Source of the DNA: JANNVK01 sp031430435
Lineage (GTDB): Bacteria > Acidobacteriota > Blastocatellia > Pyrinomonadales > Pyrinomonadaceae
Assembly: GCA_031430435.1 (NCBI GenBank)
Contig: JANPBM010000051.1
Span: 40,349 to 104,348 of the forward strand
Direction of reading: 5' to 3'
DNA: 64,000 bases
Under the pieces are notes generated by a model that worked only from the letters and a program-made list of their open reading frames with translations, had not been told where the DNA came from and did no database searches. Positions 1-8,340 of the stretch are shown here, piece after piece (position 1 is the stretch's first letter; every line of letters begins with the position of its first letter). A program made the translations under genes and the position numbers.

Positions 1-2
1 TT

Positions 3-869
3 GTCGGCTTTTTGTTATGTCTGCTGTTTGGGGCGGCGTGTTTGTTGTACGCTTTTTTTATCGAACCTGACAGATTGGTTGTAAACCGATATGAAATAAA
101 GATTAAAGATTGGAACAGGGAATTCGACGGGTTGAAAATCGTGGCAATTTCCGATGTTCACGGCGGATCGAATTACATCGACGAAGCAAAACTTCGCCAA
201 ATCGTCGAACTCGCCAACGCTCAAAAGCCGGATTTGATTGTTTTGCTCGGCGATTATGTTTCGCAAAAAGGCGGAGCATTATCGCCTTTGAAAATGCCGA
301 TTGAAATAATCGCCGAAAATCTGAAAGGATTGAAGGCGAAATACGGAGTTTTTGCGGTTTTGGGAAATCACGACGGTTGGTATTCCGATGCTTTTGTCGG
401 TTCGGCGTTGGCAAAAAACGGCTATAAAGTACTTGAAAATGAAGCGGTTGCGATTGAAAAAAACGGACAAAAAATTCGTCTGCTCGGTTTGAAAGATCAT
501 CTGACAGTTACAAATTGGGAAACATTCCGGCAAGATGCGAAAAATTCACTTGCAAAGATTGAAGATAAAGGCGACATAATTGTTCTTGAACATTCGCCCG
601 ATGTTTTGCCTGAAATCAATAACGATAATTTTCAACTCTCCAAAGATTTTAAGCTGATGCTGGCGGGACACACGCACGGCGGACAAGTTTGGTTGCCGAT
701 TCTCGGTACGCCGGTTGTGCCGTCGAGTTACGGGCAAAAATACTCGTACGGCGAAATTGTCGAACGCAACGTTCACCTGTTTGTAACAACGGGAATCGGC
801 ACCAGCGTGATGCCGGTGCGGTTTATGATGCCGCCCGAAATCGCGGTTTTGACGATTCGCGGAAACTGA
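3..869 (+). CDS. Membrane-anchored metallophosphoesterase (YkuE/YaeI-like), 5' end possibly outside the window
   Basis: Calcineurin-like metallophosphoesterase. Counting from the TTG at 12, it shows the metal-ligand motif series: SDVHGG near 47-52, GDYV at 80-83, GNHDG at 118-122 and GHTHGG at 219-224. The N terminus is hydrophobic, so the protein is probably anchored in the inner membrane with the catalytic domain outside, as in YkuE/YaeI relatives that act on phosphodiesters or lipid pyrophosphates. The substrate cannot be read from sequence. The frame stays open to the left edge and no ATG is visible, so the true start may lie upstream. It converges on the leftward gene that ends at 876, with only 6 bases between stops. 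Confidence 0.85.
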   Translation, partial: VGFLLCLLFGAACLLYAFFIEPDRLVVNRYEIKIKDWNREFDGLKIVAISDVHGGSNYIDEAKLRQIVELANAQKPDLIVLLGDYVSQKGGALSPLKMPIEIIAENLKGLKAKYGVFAVLGNHDGWYSDAFVGSALAKNGYKVLENEAVAIEKNGQKIRLLGLKDHLTVTNWETFRQDAKNSLAKIEDKGDIIVLEHSPDVLPEINNDNFQLSKDFKLMLAGHTHGGQVWLPILGTPVVPSSYGQKYSYGEIVERNVHLFVTTGIGTSVMPVRFMMPPEIAVLTIRGN

Positions 870-875
870 TAATTT

Positions 876-2117
876 TTATCGCAACAACTCGCTCGCCAAA
901 TCTTTTTTACCGTCGTTCGGAGCAGGTTTTAAGCCCAAAATTTTGCACATCACGTTATAAATTTCCACGTTTTCAAACGGTTCGGCGACAAAACCTTTTT
1001 TGAAGGCTTCGCCGTGAGCAATAAACGTGGCTTGCATTTCCTGATACCGATTATCGTAGCCGTGAGCGCCGCGCGGGCGATTCGGATCGTCTAAATCTTT
1101 TGTCCAATCATCGTAACGTTTATGACTTGTGGTTATCCAACCTTGTTCGGTCGAGCAAACAATCGGGGCAATGCGATTGCTGTCCGCGTAATTCAAACGC
1201 GCGGGAATTTCGGCTTTTTTCCAACAAGTAACGTGCGGCAAATTATTGATTTTCGCATAAATCTCGTCTTCTTTGCCCTCTTTCGGGAAAATTTGAACAA
1301 TTTCATTTGTCCATAAAATTCGTTCGGTCATTTTTTCAAAGTCAAAATAATCGTCGAGGAGAGTTGCGTTTTTCGCGTAATAATTTGCCATTCCGTGATC
1401 CGAAACAATTATCACATTTACTTTTTTGTCTATTTTGCGAGCCTTTAATCCGTCGATTAACCGCGAAATATCGTTATCTACACTCCACACGGCGTATTTA
1501 ATTTCTTCGGAATCGGGACCGAATTCGTGTCCGACATCGTCCGTGTCGCTGAAGTACATTGAAATTATCGTCGGACGTTCAGATTGCGGTAAATCTAAAT
1601 ATGACAACACTTTATCGACTCGCATAGCGTTCGGAACTCGTCCGTTATATGCTCGCCAATTTTTCGGTTGTTCATTTTTTATCAAAGTTTCCGTGCCGAC
1701 AAAAAAATACGAAGCGGCAATTTGACCTTGTTTTTGCGCCGTTACCCAAATCGGTTCGCCAAACCACCAGCGCGGATTTGCAACCTCATCGCGTTTCGAC
1801 ATAGAAAACACGGTCCCGAAATCGTAAACATTATTTTCGACCAATCCGTTATGCGACGGATAAAGTCCGGTTGCCATTGTGTAATGATTGGGAAAAGTTT
1901 TGGTTGGAAACGACGGAATCATCCATTTTGCTCGGACACCGCTTTTTGCCAACGAATTCAACACTTTCGGCTGATATTTATCCAAATAATCATAGCGAAA
2001 ACCGTCAAGCGAGACAAGAATAACGGTCGGTTTCAAGTCTTTAATCGGTTTAACTTGGGCGAAATTGGTTGAAAATGCCGAAATAATCAGCAGACATATA
2101 AATAATGTGTGGTTCAT
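876..2117 (-). CDS. Secreted ectonucleotide pyrophosphatase/phosphodiesterase family protein
   Basis: Alkaline-phosphatase-superfamily enzyme of the NPP type, expected to hydrolyse nucleotide or phospholipid phosphodiesters outside the cytoplasm. A signal peptide covers about residues 1-21 (ends NFAQ). Metal and nucleophile residues are present: LVSLDGF with Asp38, then PTKTFPNHY with Thr74 as the predicted nucleophile. Further on come SDTDDVGHEFG, VSDHGM and RGAHGYDN, which supply the remaining Asp and His ligands. An ATG 24 bases further upstream is possible, but the start at 2117 puts the hydrophobic segment directly after Met-Asn-His. The length of 413 residues fits the family. The nearest leftward gene lies 168 bases upstream, beyond a hairpin. 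Confidence 0.9.
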   Translation of the reverse strand: MNHTLFICLLIISAFSTNFAQVKPIKDLKPTVILVSLDGFRYDYLDKYQPKVLNSLAKSGVRAKWMIPSFPTKTFPNHYTMATGLYPSHNGLVENNVYDFGTVFSMSKRDEVANPRWWFGEPIWVTAQKQGQIAASYFFVGTETLIKNEQPKNWRAYNGRVPNAMRVDKVLSYLDLPQSERPTIISMYFSDTDDVGHEFGPDSEEIKYAVWSVDNDISRLIDGLKARKIDKKVNVIIVSDHGMANYYAKNATLLDDYFDFEKMTERILWTNEIVQIFPKEGKEDEIYAKINNLPHVTCWKKAEIPARLNYADSNRIAPIVCSTEQGWITTSHKRYDDWTKDLDDPNRPRGAHGYDNRYQEMQATFIAHGEAFKKGFVAEPFENVEIYNVMCKILGLKPAPNDGKKDLASELLR

Positions 2118-2219
2118 TTGATTATTATAGCGAAGTTTCAAGGTTTTCTCTAAACAAAATATTATTTAGGCGCGAATAAATACAAAATGTCACGAAAGTT
2201 TTCCTCTGTAACCAGACAA

Positions 2220-2256
2220 TTTGAGCCTGCCGTTTATTAAATTCGGCAGGCTCAAA
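2220..2256 (-). terminator. 13-bp perfect hairpin downstream of the large CxxCH gene
   Basis: Perfect inverted repeat TTTGAGCCTGCCG / CGGCAGGCTCAAA with an 11-base loop, in the 167-base gap between two leftward genes. There is no long T tract on the minus strand, so it may end or process the transcript rather than act as a classic intrinsic terminator. Confidence 0.5.
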
Positions 2257-2284
2257 CAGAAACGAAAGAAAACACTTATTTTCT

Positions 2285-5200
2285 TTACGGCAGACAAGGC
2301 GAACCAAACAACGTTTGCGACAATAACTGTGGTCTGGCAGGATTTGTGCTTAACCAAAAGTTTTCAAACGTTACTTCTGCTTGCGGCATTTGTTTATTTG
2401 GACCGCAAACTATGCCTTGATAAACAACATTGTGATATTTTGTATAAGTCGCAAAATCCAAACTGCTGGCATTGGTTGAATCAGGTTGAGCAATATGACA
2501 TGTCCGACACGACGTAGCCACAACATTTGAATACAAGTTTGCTTGCGCCGAATAACCTGTCGGAACAAATGCTCCGTTTTGCGGAAGTCCGGCGGAATAC
2601 CAACCGGTAACTAAATCCTGAATAGAATATCTCGGCGCCGAATATACGGCTTGATTATTCAGTTGTTGGAATTCGGCTTCCTGCGCGGCACGCGAATTGG
2701 TTGACGGATATAGAAAACTGTCCAGGTCAAATTCCCTGAAACTTGCTTCGATTCCTTCGACATCCGTAATTGTCGGCGCCAGCGGATTACTCGGAAAATA
2801 ATTTCCGCCGTGACACGTCAAACATAATTGCGGCATACCTTTCGGACCGTTTCCGTCCAAATCCGGACTGAGAAATAACGTTGAACCTGCAACTCCGCCG
2901 GAATAAGCAAGGAATTTTACAATTCTTGTGCTTCGTCCTTCAATAACTCTGTATTCCATTGTTACAGTTGCTCCCGCAACCGATTTATTGGCAGGATTAT
3001 TAAGGGCGTTTTGTGCCAAATCTGCGCTGGCAACTCCTCCGACAGCCGCATTTCCGTAATTTGAAACATAACATGCCACATCTCCGACGGTCGGAGTATC
3101 TTTGACACAGTGCATTTCACGTCCGAAATGCAAATCATTGTTGTTAAAATACGCCGCCTCGTGTTGACCCGGAGCATCGCCGTTTGCATCAAAACCATTT
3201 TGAAGCCACCAATCGCCCAAAGTGTTTCTCAAGTTTTGCGGATCGATTGCGTCTATATAGGCTTGCGACGTAAAATCATCGCCGACACCTTTATAAGTTA
3301 AGAAATCGGGAAGAATTGTCGGCAAGACAATTTCTAATCTGATTTTTTGGTCGCACGACGAATAAGGATACGGCGGATTAAACGGCGTTGTCGTGGCGCC
3401 TGAATCAAACGGATTAGGCACCGTCAAACCTCCGATTTTAATTATCGCGTTTGTCAGTTCGTTGTTGTTGCTGTCAATAACTTTAACTGTGGTCGCAACG
3501 TGCTGGGGAACGTGATGAATCATCGTAAATTGGTCGTCCAAAGGTAAATCGAATGTTTGGGTAAAACCCGCAAAATTAAATCTTGCCTTTAATCCGATCA
3601 AAGGATTATCGCTGTCAACTTGAATACAAGCCGGCGTGGTAAATTCTAAATCGGCATTTATGATAGAAATAACCGGCGGCATTTGCATTTGCCAAACATC
3701 GACCGATAATTGCGCAACCCCGACCGAAGCCCATGTTCCGACAATCGGATTAAACGACCAAGAAGTTATGGTTCGCGGAGCCGTTCTAATCATTGCAGGT
3801 TCGACGGGAAGTGTCAGCGTATTGGTTTTTGAGACTTTGGCGATGTCGTAAAAATCGCCTGCATCGTCTTTGACTTCGATAAAAACCGCCCCGAAAGACA
3901 TTAAAACAGTTGGTCTTCCGGTTGCTGAAATTGCTCCGTTATCGCCCGGCATTTCACCGTTGGCAATATCCAACGTAGCCATCGACAATTGCAATGGTCG
4001 AGTGGCAAGCGCTTTAGTTCTGCGGTTGACTAAATTGTTTGCCGTAATAACTAAAGTTGAACCTTTTCTCAGTCCTCGCGGCGTATCTCGCGCGGGTTCG
4101 ATTAACTTGACACCTTTTAAAGGATCGATAGTTGTTGTAAAGGCTTTTCTGAGTTTCCAGACAAACCCGTTCTTTTGGCGGTCAAAAACACGGGAAACAG
4201 GAACATAACCGGCTTTGGAAATGTTCATCACATAACGCAAACTTTCGGTGATGCCCAATTTAAATGCTCCGGTCGAAGTTGTCAGCACCGATTTTCCGTT
4301 GATCTCGACATTTGCCGATTTAAGCGGAGTATTTGCTTCATCGACCACCGTTCCCGAAAACACCGGCGAAACAGCGTTGTTGGCAAGCATATAAATCGAA
4401 TTAAATGAAACTCCGCCTTTATTATCCGTGACGATTACATAAACTCGGAAAGCTCCGGGTTGCTTTGGCAACTGCCATTCAACCGTATTTTTATCGCTTT
4501 TTTCTAAAGTTCCGCCGTTTTGTTGAGCCATAAAATTATAGGTCAACGAATCTTTGTCTTTATCGGTTGCCAACGCTGCTAATTTGATTTTTTGACCTTC
4601 TCGGGCGTATTTTATTCCCGTGTTTCCGTCGTATGCAATTATTCCCGTAACTACCGGATTATGATTGTTTATTTTCAGCAAATTAACCGAAATTCCTTGC
4701 AACGATGTGTTGTCTGCCCGAATTTTATTGACCGAAACAGACTCTCCGCAACTTGCTTTTATCGAGATGTCTTTCTTGCCGAGATCGGTAATTGCAAAAC
4801 CGCCGTCGGTATTTGTTTTAGTTGCCGGGCTGATTAAATTTCCTTCGTCATCCGAAACCTCGATCATTGTTTCCTGTGAAATTCCGAGATTTTTATTTTG
4901 ATGTGTACAAGGCAAACCGTCCGCCATCACCACTCGTCCGACAATAACGCCTTTACTGACATCACCCGCCGCGCTTTTGGTAACAAGCGGCTTTAATTCT
5001 ATCGGCGTAAAATACTTGTCGGGCGAATTTGCCGACAACTTTTCGGTATCGCATTCGGCTAACCAACCTTTACTTTCCCAACAAACTGTAAATTCGCCGT
5101 CTTGAATCGGTTCATTGATTCGAAATCTGCCGTTTTCATCTGTTTTTGTTCGCCCGACTTCGGTATTGCTTTGCGCGTTTCGCAAAAACACATCAATTTC

Positions 5201-5431
5201 GGGAAGCATCGTATCTTCTCTCTTTTCGTTTGCAAAAGTCAGCGCAAAAATCGAGCCTGAGATACGAAAGCCGTTTTCTTTTTTAAATTCGGGTTTCTTA
5301 TAAGAAATATCGGCTTTAGTTGTCGGTTGAAATTGGCTGAATAAAAACACTGCGGCTGCCAATATCCCGAAAAAAAGTACAAACATGCGGATTTTTTGAT
5401 TTTTATTTATTTTTTGATTTTTACTTTTCAT
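2285..5431 (-). CDS. Large secreted protein with carboxypeptidase-regulatory-like domains and two CxxCH motifs
   Basis: 1048 residues with an N-terminal hydrophobic signal or anchor after a basic stretch (about residues 15-33). At least two carboxypeptidase-regulatory/SpaA-like beta domains are seen in the N-terminal half, for example FSGTVVDEANTPL followed by an NGKSV...AGYVP segment. Near the C terminus are two c-type haem attachment motifs, CLTCH (about 867-871) and CRTCH (about 972-976). It is therefore probably exported and possibly a multihaem cytochrome-like protein, matching the cytochrome c maturation genes at 22-25 kb. GGAG stands a few bases upstream of the ATG. I cannot assign a function. 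The lone CxxCH protein at 17.5 kb may be a distant functional analogue. Confidence 0.8.
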   Translation of the reverse strand: MKSKNQKINKNQKIRMFVLFFGILAAAVFLFSQFQPTTKADISYKKPEFKKENGFRISGSIFALTFANEKREDTMLPEIDVFLRNAQSNTEVGRTKTDENGRFRINEPIQDGEFTVCWESKGWLAECDTEKLSANSPDKYFTPIELKPLVTKSAAGDVSKGVIVGRVVMADGLPCTHQNKNLGISQETMIEVSDDEGNLISPATKTNTDGGFAITDLGKKDISIKASCGESVSVNKIRADNTSLQGISVNLLKINNHNPVVTGIIAYDGNTGIKYAREGQKIKLAALATDKDKDSLTYNFMAQQNGGTLEKSDKNTVEWQLPKQPGAFRVYVIVTDNKGGVSFNSIYMLANNAVSPVFSGTVVDEANTPLKSANVEINGKSVLTTSTGAFKLGITESLRYVMNISKAGYVPVSRVFDRQKNGFVWKLRKAFTTTIDPLKGVKLIEPARDTPRGLRKGSTLVITANNLVNRRTKALATRPLQLSMATLDIANGEMPGDNGAISATGRPTVLMSFGAVFIEVKDDAGDFYDIAKVSKTNTLTLPVEPAMIRTAPRTITSWSFNPIVGTWASVGVAQLSVDVWQMQMPPVISIINADLEFTTPACIQVDSDNPLIGLKARFNFAGFTQTFDLPLDDQFTMIHHVPQHVATTVKVIDSNNNELTNAIIKIGGLTVPNPFDSGATTTPFNPPYPYSSCDQKIRLEIVLPTILPDFLTYKGVGDDFTSQAYIDAIDPQNLRNTLGDWWLQNGFDANGDAPGQHEAAYFNNNDLHFGREMHCVKDTPTVGDVACYVSNYGNAAVGGVASADLAQNALNNPANKSVAGATVTMEYRVIEGRSTRIVKFLAYSGGVAGSTLFLSPDLDGNGPKGMPQLCLTCHGGNYFPSNPLAPTITDVEGIEASFREFDLDSFLYPSTNSRAAQEAEFQQLNNQAVYSAPRYSIQDLVTGWYSAGLPQNGAFVPTGYSAQANLYSNVVATSCRTCHIAQPDSTNASSLDFATYTKYHNVVYQGIVCGPNKQMPQAEVTFENFWLSTNPARPQLLSQTLFGSPCLP

Positions 5432-5784
5432 AGTTCTCCACCAAATATGTCAGTTGACTGACAATTTAATTTTTTGCGTGTTGACACAAAAAAACCGGAA
5501 CCACGAAGTTGTTTGGGAAGCGGTAAAGAGATGGAGTAAAAAAACTATTTAAATGATAATTCAGCCGAATAACCTGAATTGTCTTTTTTTTTGAAGGAAC
5601 TTTGTTCGGTCTTAAAAGACAACAGCAGGAAATAAGTTACTTGCCAATAACCTGAAATGAATTTTCAAATTTAAATTTACAATATCTGATTAGGGTTTGA
5701 CGAAACAACCTCAATAAATATTACACGGAAGTATTATTTTCAGCCTAAGTATGCTCTTATGTTTAAAATATAACAAGAAAAATG

Positions 5785-6026
5785 CACGTTAATCAGTTAA
5801 TACTCCAATAAAAAGTTTTTGATGTAATTATTTGCCAAAGAAAACGGAAACAACTAAAAAATAGTTTGCAAAATGTACGACATGCTTCAGCTTGTCGATA
5901 AAACATCAGTTTGAATGCAGCTAAACAACGGCAACATACTGAAGTATGTTGTACATTTGCTGAAAATTATTTTTCTAACTTTTTGTCGGGGCATTACGTT
6001 AATCAGTTAATAGCTCAATAAAAAGT
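5785..6026. repeat. Direct repeat bracketing a palindromic element
   Basis: Nearly identical 32-base segments at 5785-5816 and 5995-6026 (shared core ACGTTAATCAGTTAATA, then CAATAAAAAGT) lie 210 bases apart. They enclose the family A element. This could mark duplication of a 210-base unit or flank an old insertion. Confidence 0.7.
5875..5954. repeat. Family A palindromic repeat (single copy)
   Basis: 80 bases from GTAC to GTAC. The left half carries a CGACA(T/C)GCTTCAGCTTGTCG hairpin and the right half CAACATACTGAAGTATGTTG. The same two-hairpin element recurs at 7.8-8.2, 42.7 and 44.0-44.2 kb. It is probably a REP/BIME-like non-autonomous repeat; no transposase lies nearby. Confidence 0.75.
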
Positions 6027-6039
6027 CGGGAAAACCGGT

Positions 6040-6136
6040 TTCAGCCGCGAATAAACGCAGATTAACGCAAATAAATCCGATAAACAAAGAAATATCAATA
6101 AAAATCTGCGTTTTTTCGCGTCCGTTCGCGGCTGAA
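6040..6136. repeat. 97-base palindromic element with nested terminal inverted repeats
   Basis: The outer inverted repeat is TTCAGCCGCGAA / TTCGCGGCTGAA (6040-6051 and 6125-6136). The inner one is AACGCAGATT / AATCTGCGTT (6054-6063 and 6103-6112). The spacing is symmetric and the whole can fold as one long hairpin. It looks like a miniature palindromic repeat; I see no second copy in the window. Confidence 0.75.
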
Positions 6137-6331
6137 TTTGCCTTCTTTTTCGAGTAAAATTTTCAGTTGAGGCATTTTGTCGCCGGTTATTGTTGAGTTT
6201 TCCGATGGTTTGACACGTTTGAATAATTAAATTAAGAGATTTTGATTCATTATTTATCGGTCGTAATTTATTATTACTCGCGAATGTTTGATTTTTTGCC
6301 GAAACCTCTGTGTTTTTTGTTGACTGTTTTA

Positions 6332-6520
6332 TTTTGTCCGTAAATTATTTTGCATTCTTTGCCGACAATCTAATTTTGTCCGTAAATTATTAAAAATACT
6401 TGCCGACATTTTGAATTTGTCCGTAAGTTTTTGAATATATTTGCGAACAATTTTATTTTGTCCGTCAATTATTTTGTATTCTCTCCCGACAGTTTGGTTT
6501 TGTCCGTAAATAATTATTCG
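6332..6520. repeat. Five-unit tandem array, period 41-42 bases
   Basis: The core TTTTGTCCGTAAATTATT recurs with starts near 6332, 6374, 6415, 6456 and 6498 (spacings 42, 41, 41, 42). Between the cores is an AT-rich stretch with a diverged GCCGACA. The period is close to four helical turns. It lies 150-340 bases upstream of the FN3-like gene at 6674. Confidence 0.8.
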
Positions 6521-6673
6521 ATGTTTTTAAGAAATTTTGTAAAATGTTGCGTTACTTGCAATTATTTGAAAAAAACATTGTCAAAAACAAATAATGTTTG
6601 TATATTATTCATCTGAATTACCGTAAAAGTTGAAAAAGTACTTTTACTATTTTTGATAATATGGAGCCGTTTT

Positions 6674-7282
6674 ATGCCAACATCAATTTTTCCGTCAAGT
6701 TTTCCCGAAGCTATGGTCTTTTTGGAAAATTTTGCCACGGTCGCTCAAACAAACAAAGAGGAACTCGGTATAACCGATGAACAATTAACCGCGATTAAAA
6801 CAATCAAGAACAAATATCAAAATGATTTAAACGCAAAACAGGCGGCTGATGATATTCAGACGGCAAAAAATACTGTAATGCGTGAAACTCATAAAGATGC
6901 CAACAGTCTGGTCAGTTTTTACAACACAACTTTGAAAGCCACAAAGACAATTTCAAGAAGTTCTTTGCAGCAGTTAGGTTTAAATATAACAACTGAAAGT
7001 TCTTTTGCAACCTCGTCGGTTATGCCGACAAATGTGGTCGCCGAAGGTTTTTCCAACGGAATCAACAAGGTTAAATGGAAAAAAGGGTCGAATATTTCAG
7101 GCACGCAATACATTATTGAAGCAAAATCCGGCGAAGCAACCGTATTTTCGTATGCGGGCGTAACCACCAAATCAACCTTTGAACATAAAGAACAAAAACC
7201 GGGCGTGCGAACGTTTTATCGGGTAAAAGCCCAACGCAACGATGAATCAAGTCCATACAGTAACGAGGCAGTTGTCTATTAA
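6674..7282 (+). CDS. Small protein with helical N domain and FN3-like C domain (family shared with the gene at 45729)
   Basis: 202 residues. The start is the ATG at 6674, with GGAG at 6663-6666 and a 7-base spacer. The TTG 21 bases upstream has no such site. The N-terminal half is predicted helical (FP..FPEAMVFLENFA, then LGITDEQL). The C-terminal third reads like a fibronectin type III module (VKWKKGSN...YIIEAK...FYRVKAQ...SPYSNEAVVY). The same architecture and N-terminal pattern, including a long hydrophobic NF followed by LG[IF].NTEQ-type residues, is seen in the protein at 45729. Function unknown. No signal peptide is visible. It is an isolated gene between repeat arrays, followed by a strong terminator. 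Confidence 0.75.
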   Translation: MPTSIFPSSFPEAMVFLENFATVAQTNKEELGITDEQLTAIKTIKNKYQNDLNAKQAADDIQTAKNTVMRETHKDANSLVSFYNTTLKATKTISRSSLQQLGLNITTESSFATSSVMPTNVVAEGFSNGINKVKWKKGSNISGTQYIIEAKSGEATVFSYAGVTTKSTFEHKEQKPGVRTFYRVKAQRNDESSPYSNEAVVY

Positions 7283-7422
7283 CAGTTACCGATTGTTAAT
7301 TGACAACAAATGTTTTTAAGAATTTGTGAGGTTATGACAATAAACGCAACAATTATTTGCACAAAAATAAAAAAATAACCCGAAGCAGATTGTTTGAAAC
7401 AAATTACAACTGAATATCAAAG

Positions 7423-7453
7423 AAAGAACAGGCAAATAGTTTGTTCTTTTTTT
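7423..7453 (+). terminator. Rho-independent terminator after the FN3-like gene
   Basis: Stem AAAGAACA / TGTTCTTT with an 11-base loop followed by TTTT, 140 bases after the stop codon. The pairing is perfect. Confidence 0.75.
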
Positions 7454-7621
7454 ACGTTCAGAGTACAAACTTCAGTTTGTTGACCGCAAGCGTAGCAAAG
7501 CGGTTAAACGTCGGCGTAAAAGTCGGTTTGGGTTTTTATTAAAAACTTTATACTGAAATGTATTTTACAAAATAAATTTTGGACTCTAAACGTTTTAGTT
7601 TGATATTCTCAAAATAAAAGC

Positions 7622-7712
7622 GTTCAGAGTTCAAATTTCAGTTTGATATTCTTTGATAAAACTAAACTTGAGTTTAATCAAGCGTCGGCAAACTAAAGTT
7701 TGTACTCTGAAC
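7622..7712. repeat. Family B palindromic element, long form
   Basis: 91 bases with terminal inverted repeats GTTCAGAGTTCAAA... / ...TTTGTACTCTGAAC. Inner complementary segments CAGTTTG and CAAACT let the whole fold on itself. It is related to the 72-base elements at 45615 and 46445; a partial copy starts at 7456. Confidence 0.75.
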
Positions 7713-7768
7713 GTTTTACTTTCGCTTTTATTTTTCCGCAAAACATCGCATAATATCAAAAAATAAAG

Positions 7769-8228
7769 TCCGACACGCTTCAGCTTGTCGATTGTACCCG
7801 AAAGGAATTAGTTTGCGAAAGTACGACACGCTTCAGCTTGTCGATTACCTTTAGCTTGAAGGAAGTTAAGCACCGCAACAAACTAAAGTATGTTGTACTT
7901 TTTCGCAAACCAATTCCCGTTTGGTATACCTTTAGTTTGAATGTTGTTAGTAACAGCAACAAACTGAAGTTTATTGGACACAAAGTCCGACACGCTTCAG
8001 CTTGTCGATTACTTTTAGTTTGATGGTTGTTAAAGGCAACAACAAACTGAAGTTTATTGGACATAAAGTCCGACACGCTTCAGCTTGTCGATTACCTTTA
8101 GTTTGATGGTTGTTAAAGGCAACAACAAACTGAAGTTTATTGGACACAAAGTACGACACGCTTCAGCTTGTCGATTACCTTTAACTTGAATGTTGTTAAA
8201 GGCAACAACAAACTGAAGTTTGTTGTAC
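7769..8228. repeat. Family A palindromic repeat array, 82-83-base period
   Basis: The hairpin CGACACGCTTCAGCTTGTCG begins at 7771, 7824, 7988, 8071 and 8154. Spacings are 53, 164 (two periods), 83 and 83. Each period also has a second hairpin of the type CAACAAACTGAAGTTTGTTG. One central unit has lost its left hairpin. The array ends 112 bases before the Roco gene. It resembles BIME clusters of REP sequences mobilised by a RAYT transposase; none is in this window. Confidence 0.85.
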
Positions 8229-8340
8229 CTTTTACAAAATAAATTTTAGACTCTGAACATTTTCCATTTTCAGTTTTCAATTTTCCGTTAAAAACCGCAT
8301 AATATCCGCAAACAATTTAGTCAGCCGAATAAATAAAATT

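Larger units (their letters stand above)
5432..6673. other. 1.24-kb intergenic region rich in repeats
   Basis: No supportable gene. It holds a 32-base direct repeat (5785-5816 and 5995-6026), a palindromic element of family A (5875-5954), a 97-base palindromic element (6040-6136) and a five-unit array with a 41-42-base period (6332-6520). The rest is AT-rich with no coding signal. Confidence 0.7.
7283..8340. other. 1.06-kb intergenic region built mostly of palindromic repeats
   Basis: Contains a terminator (7423-7453), partial and full family B elements (from 7456 and 7622-7712) and a family A array (7769-8228). At 8259-8288 an imperfect heptanucleotide run (ATTTTCC/ATTTTCA type) precedes the Roco gene. 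I support no gene here. Confidence 0.7.
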
